A stretch of 64,000 nt of DNA from the NCBI GenBank assembly GCA_007922305.1, contig ML677334.1, positions 21,551,697 through 21,615,696 of the forward strand, in the 5' to 3' direction. The notes beneath the pieces were generated by a model. That model was not told the DNA's origin, ran no database searches, and saw only the letters and a list, made by a program, of their open reading frames with translations. This DNA comes from Dermatemys mawii (lineage: Eukaryota > Chordata > Testudines > Dermatemydidae). Position 1 is the first letter of the stretch. Each line of letters begins with the position of its first letter. Positions 12,915 to 25,263 of this stretch are shown piece after piece. The translations under genes and the position numbers were made by a program.

Positions 12915-13672
12915 TTGCTCAACATGTAGCCACAGTCCAAAAAGCAAACAAGAGGAATGGGATGGAGAATAATTTGGAAATTATAGTGCCATTATTAATT
13001 AATGGTGCAGCTTCATTTGGAATACTGCATGCAGTACTGATCTCCATCTTGAAACAAGATTGGCAGAATTAGAGAGGGTTCAGTGAAGGGCAAAAATAAT
13101 GCTCAAGGGCCTGGAAAAAAAACTATCTTATGAAGAGAGACTGAAAAGATTGGGATTGTTCCCCTCAGAAAGGAGATTAATAAGAGGGAACATGGTAAAA
13201 GTATATATAATAATGAATGGCATAAAGAAAGCAGATCATGAGCAGCTATTCCCCTTGACTTGTAACAGAAGAACAAGGGGATATCCGATGAAGTTAAACT
13301 GAAAACTGATAAAAAGGAAGGACTTTCACACAATATATAGGCAAACTGTGAAACTCATTGCCTCACGATGTCAAGAGTTTAACAAGAGTCAAAGAAAGAC
13401 TGGCTAATTATATGGCTAACAAGAATATTCAGAGTTGTCATAATTAATGACAAAAACATTTTGGAATGGGATATAACATTGTGTGCTTAGAGCTTAAGCC
13501 AGTCTGACTATTAAGAGATCAGGAAGAGACCGATGTGGAGAGCAGATTATCCTACACTTACCTACGGCAAGGTTCTTACACCTTCCTTGGAAGCATCCAT
13601 TGTAGAAGAGCTAGGATGCTGGATTAAATGAACCTTGGGTCTGGTCCAGTATGACAATTCCTATTTTCCTAA
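12915..13672 (+). mobile_element. CR1 LINE, 3' fragment
   Basis: A 5'-truncated CR1 copy carrying the end of ORF2 and the 3' untranslated region. The frame at 13099-13302 resembles the CR1 C-terminal segment (LSYEERLKRLGLF, followed by the RRLIRGNMVKVY region). The copy finishes GGTCTGGTCCAGTATGACAATTCCT, the 3' end of a CR1 subfamily whose antisense is seen at 25505. Several frameshifts and stops make it dead. Confidence 0.8.
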
Positions 13673-13879
13673 ATCTATATGTAATGAGCTGTATTAAAAA
13701 TGGTTTAATTTTCATAAGTATGGAGAACTCACAATTCCCATTCAAGTCACTGGGAGTTGCAGGAGCTCAGCATCTTTGAAAATTAACCCGTTTTAATTTA
13801 GGATTCTAATCTTAGGAAGTCAGGTTTGAAAGTATTGGTCTGTACAAATACTTCCTTGGCATATTACATACTATATTAT

Positions 13880-14225
13880 TAATATTCTGGTAGCACCTAC
13901 AGATCCCAGTTAGGATCAGGACCAGGGCCTGTGCAACCCATTAGGCAAACTAGGTGGTCGCCTAGGGCACCAAGATTTGGGGGCACCAAAAAGCAGTGCC
14001 CCCCCAATTTTTTTTAAAGTGTTCCTGGGCTGGGCTGCCCATGGTGCACTGACACCTGTGGCCCTCAGACTCCCTCTCGTAGAGCAGGGCTCCCTGGGCA
14101 CAGGACTCGAAGCGGGGAGGGGGAGGGAGGGGCACAAGGTGGAAGTTTTGCCTAAGGCGACAAAAAATCCTTGCACCAGCCCTGATCAGGACCCATTGAA
14201 GTTGACACTGTACAAACACACAAAA
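13880..14225 (-). repeat. Ancient SINE-like repeat interrupted by hAT
   Basis: Left part GTAGCACCTACAGATCCCAG and right part CATTGAAGTTGACACTGTAC join into one block once 13923-14184 and one target copy are removed. It belongs with the repeat at 53545-53655 and 60336-60435. This shows the hAT landed inside an older element. Confidence 0.5.
13923..14184. mobile_element. Non-autonomous hAT MITE, 262 bp
   Basis: Terminal inverted repeats CAGGGCCTGTGCAA and, inward from the right, CAGGGCTGGTGCAA (12 of 14 match). A perfect 8-bp target duplication ATCAGGAC lies at 13915-13922 and 14185-14192. This is a clear hAT signature. The interior is non-coding, with GGCACC/GGTGCC-rich arms. Confidence 0.92.
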
Positions 14226-17200
14226 ATCCCCACTTCTTCTGCCAATTTTTATTCATTTGGTTTATAGGATTTGGCTTTTGAAGAAAATTTTGTAAATAGT
14301 TTCTCAGCTGTCTACTGCTAGAAGGTGGCACACGTGTTGGATCTCCGGACTGCCACAAAACAGTGTTCAAGATACTACCATTCCATTGTAACCAACTGCT
14401 GTTTTGAACTGCTAACAGGGTTAACAGTTTTTTTTATCCATTAATGAGCAATGTTCAGCAGCAACAGCATACTGTAAAAGAATTGGCAGCTCTCCTATGC
14501 ACGATCATTGTTGAAACAGTCCTATTAAACTTAGCATTTGCCTAATATATGATACTTGCATTCCATAACATTAGGTTAATGCATCAGTTGTTTTTCTATT
14601 TGCAATCTATATTTTGTTTTAAATAGAAAGTCAATAAGAAAACAATTAGGCCTTTACATAATCATCTTTACTCTTCTGTCTTCTCCTGCTGGGTAAAATT
14701 GTTCAGTCAGTGAGATTTTATGCTGTACCAGCAACCTTTGCATTTTTATTTTAAAATTTCAAATAGAAATCTCAGGCAGTTTGTATTATTGCAAATCAGT
14801 AAGTCCCCAGAGTGCTACATCAAAGAGAACCATGCGCCCTCAGTATTAATCATTAATAACTTCAGTTGAGCTAGAATAATTGTTATTCCCATACTTTTAA
14901 CAAAAACACCTTTAAATGACATTAGGGAGTATAATATAATTATTTCAAACATCCCAGTAAAGAGGAATAACTATAAGGCCTGCTGAAGCTGATGGAGAAT
15001 GGAGAAAAGCTGATTAAAGTTGCTACCCTTAAAAAAAAAAAGTAACTTCATTGTACCTACTGCAAAGTGGCAGAATTAGGAATGAGGACTGGGTTATAAT
15101 GTTCTCCCAACATCTAGATCAACTCTGTTCAGTTTAAAAGTAAACACACATATATCTAGATGGATTTTCTATCTTCCAGCACTGTGTAGTCAGGCTGGGT
15201 TCTTTCTGGCTCATGCTCCAGCAGCATCAAATACGATTCTGCATGACTAAATTTTTACTGCAGTTGCAACTGTGCAAACCCAAGTTAAAGAATAGGCTTG
15301 CACTGATGTAACCAAGGGCAGAATTTGGCTCTGGAATTAGAATTTTAGCTCCCTCTGCCATAGTTCTATTGGTTCATTTTTCTATTAAATCTGGAGACTC
15401 TAAACACATACACAGGAATCAGATCCTATTGAGTAAGATGTCTCTTTCTGACTATCTCACTTTGTTCTGAAGTCAGGGCTCCCAGTGAAGGGAAATCATT
15501 TATGGTTATATCGTCTGCTAGTGTAACTCCATTTATTTCAAAGGAGTTACACAAGAGGAGGAACTGGGCTTTTGCCTTATCATTCAGGTTCAGACTCATT
15601 ATGACACTCCTTGCCTTATGCCTTGATAGTTGGTTCTAAGAGCAATTCATTGTCGACAGTCTCAGTTATTACATCACTTACATGCAACTGGCAGCAGCAC
15701 GCATTGGTAATGGTTACACTGTGGGTTGCATCACCTGATTTTATTATAACAGGTAGAACAAAGACACAGGGCTTTGACATTCCACTTTAGTGTAGGAGGA
15801 TAGATGCCGATTGACAGTATCCTACAGGGCACATGTACCCAGCTAAACTCTGTCTATTTTTCATCCACAGCTGGCAGTTCCTGCAGAAAGGGAGGGTCGC
15901 ACATTCCTAAAATTTCTAAAGCACTATTGGTGTCTTTGGCACTTTCCATGCAGCAGTGCAGCACATCCTGCAAAGTGAGGAGCTGTGAAACCTTTTGGGA
16001 GAACAAAGAGCCATAACAACCTTCCACACTGCACTATAATAAAGGTATGACGCACAGAAGTGCTCTTTAGAGACTCAGTTTTAGTTCCTGATCCAGGTCA
16101 CCTGATCAGGGTTATTAAAAACCAACCCACCCCTACACCTTCCTCCCTTCATCACACAGCAGGATTTGGTATTGATGATCCCTGAGGTTACCAGCACTCT
16201 AGAGAGTAATTCTAAAACTGTGGTTAAAAGCCACATGGTCACCTGTGGCCAGTATGAAGTGTAAGAGAATCTGGCAGACTGGATCCGAGTTTGCTTATGT
16301 AGAGAGATGAGGAAGAAGTAGTTCTCCTCTTTCCACTGCTAAGTACAAATGGTTGGCAAGTGTGTAGTCAGCACCCTGTGTAGACTGAATCCTCAATTAA
16401 ATACTTTACTTGTAAATCACTGCAGCCCTTTAGTTCTCCTCTATTTATTAGGTGGCTTTTTACTGACATTTTATAAAACAGATTTTCTCCTCATTTGACT
16501 TTAAGGAGAGCTCAAACCTTCCACTCTACAGTTTGATGCTGGTTCCCTTAGTCCTTTACAATAAATACAACACAATGAAGCAGAAAATATTGCATTCTTC
16601 ATCTAAGAGTTTTAGGCTAATACTCTGAAACAACCCATCAGGGGACATTCAATGTGACATTTCCACAAAGCTGGCTAATCTATTAGCATTTCTAAAGTTG
16701 CTATTGCAGTAGTAGAACAGTGCTGCCATATAACTAACTTACAAAATAGGAAACAGATTCCAGTGGATCAGGGTCAGAATCAGGGTTAAATCCAGGGGCC
16801 AAGTTTTCCACTGCAGCAAAGATGCAGTTAGTGCAGGAATGAAGGGGTGGGTGAAGGAGAGAAAGGTGGCTTTACACAACCTTTGCTGGTTGGTATTCTG
16901 AGCATGTCCAAGGGGTCTGTGTCCAAATAACAGTGTAAATTAAAGCAGCCTTAGCATTACTCATGCACCTGGAAAACAGACAGGAGCTCAGGGAGGCAGA
17001 CTAGGACAGGGAGTCCATGGAGGGTGGGAGGGGTTGGGGAAGGGATATGGGAGACACAGATTAGACAAGGAGTTGGGATGCGGGGGACTGGAACTGGCTG
17101 GGAAAGAAGACTAGGACTGATTTTTCAGCATACTTAGCATTATATAGCATTTCATATGTTCAAAGCACAGCTCCCTTTGGTCTTCAGCTGTAACTGAGAG

Positions 17201-17785
17201 TTGTAAGCATTCCTGCAAATCAGACACCCAGATCTCCAGTGCCCAGAAAATGAGGAACATACAATTTGTGGTGACCTGTGAAAAGTTTGGCATACAAGAC
17301 TTGCCCAGCATCACAGAGGAACTCTGTGGTAGAGGCAGGGATAGAACCCTGCTATCCAGGGCAGCATTCAACTACCTTAATCATGAGACTATCTTTTCTC
17401 TTCCTGCCATACCCTGACTCATTCACTGCACACCTTCCAACTTCGGCAACAAATGAAAGCGGTTACTACAGACAAAAGTCTCCTTCATTGTACAACCTTG
17501 ATGCATCCTTACTTCGGGTCCTTCTTGTGCACTGAATGAACAGGAAAAAAAGTAGTATGTGATCACTAAGGATACGATTTAATTACAGAGGTCAAGGAAG
17601 TCTTGGGTTCTGTGACTTTAGCAGACCTCTGTGACTTTGGCTTCAACTGTTAGAGGCAGGGTCAGAGTTGGGGCTGCACATCCCCAACCTGCAGCTTTGT
17701 CAGGGACCAGAGCCAGTGCTGTGTGCCCCTCCTTGCCCCATGACTTCAGCAAGGGCCAGAGCTGGGGCTGTGTGCCATGGATATA
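14226..17785. other. Non-coding stretch, AT-rich then repeat-derived
   Basis: No gene recognised. 14500-15060 is strongly AT-rich with several TAAT-type words and could be conserved non-coding DNA, but only alignment could show that. MIR-like sequence is seen around 17270-17390 (GACTTGCCCAGCATCACAGAGG). 17580-17785 resembles part of a GC-rich interspersed repeat. Confidence 0.35.
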
Positions 17786-18712
17786 TAGGGTCAGATTAAG
17801 CCATAGGGTAATAAGGCTATAGCCTTAGGCCCTCCTATTTTTAGGCCCTACTGTAGGCCCTCCATTCTATAGTGAAGTAATAGCTCCCAACAGTAGTGGG
17901 GCCATTGGAAATTTTGTCTCATTAGCTATTACTTCATACAAATTAATTGATCAAGATTGTGAATTCAATTTATGGTGGTTGTGATTTTGTCTTTGTAGGC
18001 TAAGTAAGTCGGGGGGCCAAGCAATATTGAACTTTGTACACAATAGGTCTACACTGGACAATAGAAACAATGTCGAAGAAAGAAGGATGGCAGAAATGGA
18101 AGGAAGCCAAAGAAAGATGGCAAAGACAAGATGTAGTGCTGAAAGGAACTCCTTCTCTCAATGTTTTCTCCTGCTAAGTCTGGGGGTGAGGAAATCCAGG
18201 CGAATACCAGCCCACGTGAACCTGCTGCGCCTGATGAAAAGGAGCAGCTTCTTGTGACTTCTTTAGCTACAGTCTCATCCCACTTCTCTGAAGACTTTCC
18301 CAGGGATAGCAATACAAATATATTCTTTTCCAATGATCCAGGCAAGTGGGACATGACTTTTCAAGATCTCATTGCATATTGGACTGAGAATAGCCCTCAG
18401 AAATGCCAGAATTTAGATGTTGACTTTTCAGTGACAAAGCAAGAGTCCACCAATCAGAATCATTATCTGACCAAACCAATGTTTGAATATGTGAAGCCTA
18501 GCAAACAGATTGGCAAGTGAGAATGGCTCATCTATTGGCCTTCTAAGAAGAAAGTGTACTTTCTTCTAGTTTTTATTGGCGCCCGTTTTCGGATACCAAA
18601 AAGTGGGGAAACGTTCTGTGAAAGCTTCTCTGATTGGGAGAATACTGCATACATTACCAATAAACAAACATCCAGTTAATGCTGTCCATCACTCGTATTA
18701 AGATATTTTGAT
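17786..18712 (+). pseudogene. hAT transposase relic of ZMYM1/TTF-domain type, N-terminal part
   Basis: The segment opens with GGGTCAGATTAAGCCATAGG, a plausible hAT-like terminus. From about 18071 (frame starting MSKKEGWQKW) through frames at 18161-18520 and 18521-18710 the translation resembles the N-terminal region of ZMYM1-like hAT transposases: a lysine-rich start, a linker, an NDPGKWDMTFQDLIAYW segment, then a TTF-type zinc-finger region starting EWLIYWPSKKKVYF. A TGA at 18518-18520 interrupts the frame, the early part is frameshifted, and the Cys pair expected after KVY is lost. The catalytic core and right terminus are absent, so this is a truncated dead copy. Host domestication is unlikely given the stops. 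Confidence 0.6.
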
Positions 18713-18916
18713 ATTGATTAGAAACATCTATTTGCAATACATTAAAATTTCCATTCAAACCTTTTTAATCACGTGATCAGCGGCAGACTGACCACCCAGA
18801 GGCAATTACACTCTTTTAATCTTAGCTAATTTAGTCAGAACTGAAATGAAAATAGTGGGGTTCTCCTCAGAGAGGCTTTTTTAATGGTGTCCATTCAGGC
18901 TATTAAAAGAGATAGT

Positions 18917-19002
18917 GGGCCAGAACCTCATCTGGTGTAAGTCAGCAAAACTCTCAACTTCACTGGAGCTACACTGCTTTATGTCAGCTGAGGAGCTGGC
19001 CC
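18917..19002. repeat. Ancient palindromic repeat
   Basis: Begins GGGCCAG and ends CTGGCCC. The two halves are imperfect reverse complements (TCATCTGGTGTAAGTCAGCA against the complement of GCTTTATGTCAGCTGAGGA). Related sequence is visible at about 15515-15555 and 57788-57875. It behaves like an old small foldback element spread through the locus. Confidence 0.5.
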
Positions 19003-19924
19003 AGTTTCTGATCCTCTGGCAGGCTGTTTCAGAGTTTATTTTGAACAACAGTTATTTGAGAGGTATTGTAAAAATAATGGATGGTAATAAGCTGTTTGCA
19101 AAAATCAGTCTTTATATCCGCTTCCCAAGACTCCCTGTCACTACTGTATGTTTCTTCAGCTGCAGAATGAAACAGAAATAAGATCCTCTCTGTGCAGCTC
19201 ATCTCCGTGGAGACCTAGAAGTTGACTTGGGCACATCCCAAGGTGTACGAATCAAGGTGAACAGTGAACTTTTTCATGGAAATATATCAAGTACAGCATG
19301 GATTAATTTCTGGGAGCTTGCACTTTCAGTCTGACACAAACAGCAGTATTTGGCAAAAACAATAAGATATAGGGTTTAACTGTGTGGAAAAACAATTTAT
19401 GCAATGCTGAAATGTAAGACGCAAAGCATTTAAAAAGAATCTCACAGCTTGTGTGTACTGAATATGTAAATATCTAGGAAGCATATCTACATGGTGTGGT
19501 ACAAAAATTTAAATTGGCGCGAGTTTTGGGTAAATGCATTTCTAAAATTGCAAAGGCTACAAATGAGTTGTGCACATCTTTCCAAACATTTATAGCATCG
19601 TTGTTATGGGATCTGACTGCAGAGGCCTCAAAGGGAGTGAAAAAGCTATAGTCAGCACATCTTGGAAACTTCATTTACCTCCAATAACTTATCACACTAT
19701 TATGCAGGAAAAACCTAAAGGTCCAACCTCTTGCCATCCACCAAGACTAGAAACAAGTACCCCATTGAGGGAGGATTTCTGACTTTCTAATGGTAAAAAG
19801 CATAGCTAGAAGATGGAGAGATAACTATCTCTAGCTCTAGCCTTGCAACCACTAGTCTACTGACATGTCTCAGTCATGCTCTAAGATTCAATTCCACAAA
19901 GGAAAAATTAGGCTATCAGCAAAG
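19003..19924. other. Non-coding stretch, nothing recognised
   Basis: No domain-bearing frame and no clear repeat; moderately AT-rich. Confidence 0.4.
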
Positions 19925-20065
19925 CTTGCTAACACTGAGATGTATTAAACTGTAGATTAGCATCCCCAGGGAAGTGGAAGAAGCCCCATCGTTTAAGTTA
20001 TTAAAATTGGATTGGACAAAGCACCACAAGATACATCGTAGGGAATATTCTTGTATGGGCTCCAC
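19925..20065 (+). mobile_element. CR1 fragment
   Basis: Carries GTAGATTAGCATCCCCAGGG, then GAAGCCCCATCGTTTAAG and TTGGATTGGACAAAGCAC, the same order as the CR1 ORF2 end (a VAESPSLEIFKSSLDK-like segment is seen in the copy at 22940). It is short, worn and non-coding. Confidence 0.55.
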
Positions 20066-21881
20066 AAGGGGTTGCGCAAGTGTGACCTAAGAGAGACCTT
20101 TTCGATGCGCCACAGAGTAGTCCGCAAATGAATTAGCACTGGTGATCTAGATGCAAAAGATGCTCTAGCCCATTACCAATCCTTTCAGCCATCATGCCCT
20201 CATCTGAGATGATACTTTAGCAGTTTAGTAAAAACCACTTCTAAACTGGAAGGAATACAAATATTCAAACATCTCATAATATTCTATGAAAAAAAGCACT
20301 ATGGATTATTTTCAGTGAATAGTTAGAAATACCATTTCAATTTAAAATGTTACTGGTCATTTCCCCTTAAGAGCTAGTGTACAGCTCAGTACATTTTAAT
20401 TACTGCAATTTATTAACACTAAAGCTTTTTCCGTGTGTAAATTCTGGTACTAGAAGTAGTGCTGCAAGCAGCACATCTAAAAAATACACACTTAATACTT
20501 TGCAAGGCTTCCGTAAAACTTCTCCATTTGATTGCAGTTGTAGGCTCATCATACATCAAATACTGGGCAACAATCTATAGGTAACCTGTCAGAACTGTTT
20601 TTATTGGACTTCTAATTAAAAAGTGCACGAGCAGCATTTCAAAGGCTGCCGTTTCTTTAGCCTCAGCTCATCACCCAGCAGGGACTTGCGGACCCATATT
20701 TAAGGAAATAGAACATCAAAGTGGTGGCACTGAAATTATACAGAACACTCCTAAGAGGTGAGATACTACCACTGTGTAATACAGGAGAAGAGCAGTTGCC
20801 AAAGGGTGAGAGAGGGTAGGAAAAAATCCGTTCCTTCAACAAGTGACAGAAAAGGTAGACCAGGAATCTTGACACATTTGAGCCTCGAAAGAATTTGGAG
20901 CAAGGAGTGGTCCCTGAAGGTGCTCAGGGAAGAACATATGGTCTATGAAATATAAAACAAATAAATATTCCTACTTCACTGTAAAGAGCTCCACAACATG
21001 TAGTTGTTGATTAGGAACATCCTACTGAATGCTAGCTAGGAGACTAATGAATTTTTTTTGCGAAGATACAAGCCTTTATATTTTATTTAAATAAAAATAT
21101 CCTTCTTTCTCTGACTTTGTCGTTGGCTAGGCCACTATAGCAGAAATGGTACTAACCTTCAGGACAGAAGATGCCAGATGGGAGGATACAGCAAAAACCT
21201 AACAAATGTATTCATCTATTTTCTTGCGGATAAAAAACTTGCCAGCTCACTGGTATTCATGTGCCCTTTAGTTGATTGTTCTCAAACATTTGCGTGGGAG
21301 AGTTTTTATTTGCCAGAATAGTCCCAGAAAGCAAACAAGTTGCAAATATATTCACAAACATCTGCACAAGAATCTGCATCAGAATTCCCCTTATAACCAA
21401 AGATCTTTCTATTACTTGCCTAATAGATCTGTTTAACAACTATGTATGCTTGTGGATAATCTGCAAACAGAAGAATGGACTTTCCGCTGTTCATAAAGTT
21501 TAGGTGAGCAAACCAGGGAATACAAACAACATCAGGTGATTTAAAGTATAAATAGTTAACCAGAGGATCGCAGATAATCATAGCAACCAGTTCATGAAGA
21601 AAACATGGGCTAAAAGTTTGTACCTGCAAATTTTTCATTGAGCAGTGCACTTTTAAAAGCATATTCATTAGTTTCAATGTGTTTGTGGCTATTTCATGAT
21701 CAGAAAATCTATCCAAATAAACTGATTCCAGGAAATGAGCCATAATAATTTGAGCAGCTCTACTTTTTGCTCTGAAATCGAGCCAGCGTATTTCACTTCT
21801 GAAGAAGTGCAGATGAGTTTGAGGGAGTTGAGAGGATTCAAAGTCTGTAGGGCATGGCTAGGCCAGGGTCTATCTATCAGA
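20066..21881. other. Non-coding stretch, nothing recognised
   Basis: Unique-looking AT-rich DNA. The 107-codon frame on the minus strand at 21420-21743 has no recognisable domain and an overlapping frame on the other strand. Confidence 0.4.
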
Positions 21882-21897
21882 GGGTATGTCTACACTA

Positions 21898-22016
21898 GGG
21901 TGACCGGACAGCAAGTGTGAAAAATCAGAACATGGGGGTGGGGATAAGAGGAGCCTATATAAGAAAATGTCCCCAAAATTGGGACTGGTCCTATAAAATT
22001 GGGACATCTGGTCACC
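21898..22016. mobile_element. Tc1/mariner-like MITE, about 119 bp
   Basis: Terminal GGGTGACC and GGTCACC. TA stands immediately outside each end (ACAC-TA before, TA-GC after), the target duplication of Tc1/mariner elements. The body is an imperfect palindrome with AAATTGGGAC words. It interrupts the left terminus of the larger MITE. Confidence 0.65.
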
Positions 22017-22176
22017 TAGCTAGTCTACACAGCAACTAGACACCTGCGGCTGGCCTGCACCAGCTGACTCAGGCTCATGGGGCTTGGGCTGCAGGGCTGT
22101 TTCATTGTTGTGTAGACTTCTGAGCTCAGGTTGAAGGCCAGGTTCTGGGACCCTCTCATCTTGCAGGGTCCTAGAC

Positions 22177-22348
22177 CAAGGGTAGTTTATTGTTTTTTGT
22201 CAAGGTTCAAACTTCTTGATCAAGGTATTGTCAAGGCCCAGATGCCACAGAAATGTTTTCTACACCACAATAAAAAAAGATTTCACAGTCCATTCAAAAG
22301 CAACCGGTGGTCTGGATTTGGCCAGTGATCTGCCTATTGACCACCCCG
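22177..22348. mobile_element. hAT-like MITE in the foldback loop
   Basis: Left CAAGGGTAGTTTATTG and right end (inward) CGGGGTGGTCAATAGG form degenerate terminal repeats. Flanking octamers TCCTAGAC and GCCCAGAC match at 6 of 8 positions. It sits in the loop of the foldback MITE. No transposase is present. Confidence 0.55.
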
Positions 22349-22939
22349 GCCCAGACCCTAACATGAGCCAGCCTCTAGGGCCTGCGAGGTGGGAGGGTCC
22401 CAGAGCCCAAGCTCCAGCCCAAGGTACACAGCAATGAAACAGTCCCATGAGCCTGAGCCCCGTGACCCTGAGCAGTCTGGGCATGGGCCATCCATGGGTG
22501 TCTAGCTGCTATGTATACATAGCCTTAGAGTTTTATATTGCTGCCCATTACCATAATATCTGACTGTTTTCCATGTAAAGTCAGTAACACTAGCACAGTC
22601 TCTCGTGGACTTCATGGAGCCTTTGGCACCTCTCCCCTTATGGGGATGGAACTCAGCTTGTTGTGGGGTGTTCTGATTGCAAGTGACACATATGGTAGCT
22701 CTCTCAAGAGGAAGGTTTTTCAATGTTTCCCAAAGATGATCAGACTCTGGATTCGCCTCATCTCCTCTGAAGATAGCCGGATCCCTTTGACTGAGAATGC
22801 TTTTCCCTCAGTTGTCTCCTGCCTCATCTTGGGCTTAGTGATTTGCATTGTCCCAGAGAAGTGCAGCTGTCATCATGGTTCATGATTGAAATTCAGTCTT
22901 GCATGTTTAATAATTAAGTAATCAATTTGCAAACATCTA

Positions 22940-24211
22940 GAAGATAATAAGGTGATAAGTAACAAGACAGCCTAGATTTGTCAAAAACAAGTCATGTCAA
23001 ACCAACCTGATAGCTTTCTTTGACAGGGTAACAAACCTTGTGAATGGGGACGGGAAGCAATAGACGTGGTATATCTTGAGTTTAGCAAAGCTTTTGATAC
23101 TCTGTCCCATGACCTTCTCATAAACAAACTAGGAAATGCAACCTAGATGGAACTACTATAAGGTGAGTGCAAAACTGGTTGGAAAACTGTTCCCAGAGAG
23201 TAGTAATCAGTGGTTCAGTCATGCTGGTAGGGCATAACGAGTAGGGACCTGCAGGGATCAACTCTGGGTCCAGTTCTTTTCAATACCTTAATCAATGATT
23301 TAGATAATGGCATACATAGTACACTTTTAAAGTTTGTGGCTGATACTGAGCTGGGAAGGGTTGCAAGTGCTTTGGAGGGTAGGATTAAAATTCAAAATGA
23401 TCTGGACAAACTGGAGAAATGGTCTGAAGTAAACAGGATGAAATGCAATCAGGACAAATGCAAAGTATTCCTCTTAGGAAGGAACAATCAGTTGCACACA
23501 TACAAAATGTAAATGACACCCTAGAAAGGAGTACTGCAGAACAGGATTTGGGAGTCAGTGGACCACAACTAAATATGAGTCAACAGTGTAACACTGTTGC
23601 AAAAAAAGCAAACATCCTTCTGGGATGTATTAGCAAGAGTGTTGTAAGTAAGACACAAAGTAATTCTTTCGCTCTACTCCTTGCTGATTAGGCCTCAGCT
23701 GGCATATTGTGTCCAGTTCTGGGCACCACATTTCAGGAAGGATGTGGACAAACTGGAGAGAGTCCAGAGAAGGATGATAAAAATGATTAAAGATTTAGAA
23801 AACATGACCTCTCAGGGAAGATTGAAAAAAAATGGGTTTGTTTAATCTGGGGAAGAGAAGACTGAGAGGGGACATGATAACAGTTTTCAAGTATGTAAAA
23901 GGTTGTTACAAGGAGCAGGAAGAAAAATTGTTTTTCTTAACCTCTAAGGATAGGACAAGAAGCAATGGGCTTAAATTTCAGCAAGGGAGGTTTAGGTTGG
24001 ATGTTAGGAAAAACTTCCTAACTGTCAGGGTGGTTAAGCTCTGGAATAAATTGCCTAAGGAGGTGGCAGAATCTCCATCATTGGAAATTTTTAAGAGCAG
24101 CTTAGACAAACGTCTGTCAGGAATCCTCTAGATAATACTTAGTCCTGCCATGAGTGCAGGGAACTGGACTGGATGACCTCTCAAGGTCCTTTGCAGTTCT
24201 GTGATTCTATG
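22940..24211 (+). mobile_element. CR1 LINE, ORF2 C-terminal half and 3' end
   Basis: A 5'-truncated CR1. Around 23070-23115 the frame reads VVYLEFSKAFDTLSH, which is RT motif A (AFD). The motif C region near 23335-23350 reads VADTELG where active CR1 copies have an ADD triad, so the catalytic pair is broken. LDKLEKWSEVNRMKCNQDKCKV follows. The 99-codon frame at 23832-24131 is the conserved C-terminal segment (LGKRRLRGDMITVFKYVKG). The copy ends CTGTGATTCTATG, the typical CR1 3' terminus. Multiple frameshifts and stops show it is a fossil. Confidence 0.92.
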
Positions 24212-24967
24212 TAGCTATGGCTTGATCCATTAATTCCTTTGAAAATTAGGACCTAATTTCTCTAGAGAGATTGAGAGAATTGAACATATACATCTTCATG
24301 AAAAGATGGCAAAAAGCATCTAGAATCATTGTATAACAGTATTAAAGAAGGAGTTTCTTTTGACTGTCTCTCTTCTCAGCCAGATTGGTTCCATGATATT
24401 TTGTATACTGCTTTAGTTAATTGCCAGTAAACATTTCTGGGTGCAGACCTGTCAACACATCACATCTGCTGTAGCACACTCTGGACACAGCAACAAATCT
24501 ACAGTCAGGACCATGCTTTCTTAGACTCCTCTTGAAAGAGCTACAAGTAGGGTTTGTTGAATGCAAGTCCCCCACGTTTCAAGAGCATTTGGCCAAAGTT
24601 ATTGGACTTAGACTCAAAGATTTCTGTGTTTGGAAGAGTCAGATTGCTGAGGCTAGATGCATGTTTCCTTTCTAGACAAAGACAATAGTTCTGTATAGTT
24701 TCCAGTAGTGAGTGTTGGTATGACATAACAAGATTAAAACAAAACAATAAAAACACAATATAGGCTGTTTTGCTTCTTTTTGCATCTAAGTTTTATTAAG
24801 AGGCATGTTTTTGAGCTAAGTGCTTTTAAATCTGATACCAAATAAAATCTTAACACAAGATCATGGCTATTTATGACAAAGTAGATGAGGTGCCTCTGAT
24901 CTAGCTCCCTGCTTCCTTCTCTATAGACATCCTGGTTGAAGTTAACAAGATGCATCGGGTGAACTGT
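24212..24967. other. Non-coding stretch, nothing recognised
   Basis: No gene or clear repeat seen. Confidence 0.4.
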
Positions 24968-25263
24968 GACCAAGTCTACATAAAGGCTTTTTATTGGCAT
25001 ATCAGTTAGGGATGTGATAAACAATATTTGTATTGTAGGGGTGTATTTGTAACAAAAGCCCTGGTGTAAATACAATTATACTGGCAAAAAAGTGCTTTTC
25101 CCAGTAGATCTTATTGAGGAAGTGTTTTGAGTTTGCGGAAGTGGTATAAACAAGACAAACAAAAGAGGGCTTTTGCTGCCGTAAGCTGTGAATGCACTAG
25201 CAGCAATTGCCAGTACACTTCTATAGCTACAATTGGCAAACCTGTTCTAGCGTAGACTTTGCC
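24968..25263. mobile_element. Harbinger-type MITE, worn
   Basis: Left GACCAAGTCTACATAAAG and right CTAGCGTAGACTTTGCC give degenerate GTCTACA-type inverted ends. Inside are TATACTGGCAAAAAAGTGC and an AGTAGATCTTATTGAGG segment like those in the MITE at 56150-56552. The target duplication was not resolved. Confidence 0.5.

Larger units (their letters stand above)
21882..22524. mobile_element. Large foldback MITE with two nested insertions
   Basis: Left terminus GGGTATGTCTACACTA (21882-21897) is identical over these 16 bases to the terminus of the coding Harbinger element at 48603. The right end, read inward, is AAGGCTATGTATACATAGCAGCTAGACACC. The arms at about 22055-22165 and 22360-22470 are imperfect inverted copies (CTCAGGCTCATGGGGCTTGG against the complement of GCAATGAAACAGTCCCATGAG). 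Elements at 21898-22016 and 22177-22348 sit in the left terminus and in the loop. It is non-coding. Confidence 0.75.

Noticed and set aside
21420..21743. 107-codon frame, minus strand
   Set aside because: No domain seen, no splice or promoter context, and it overlaps a frame on the other strand; probably chance.
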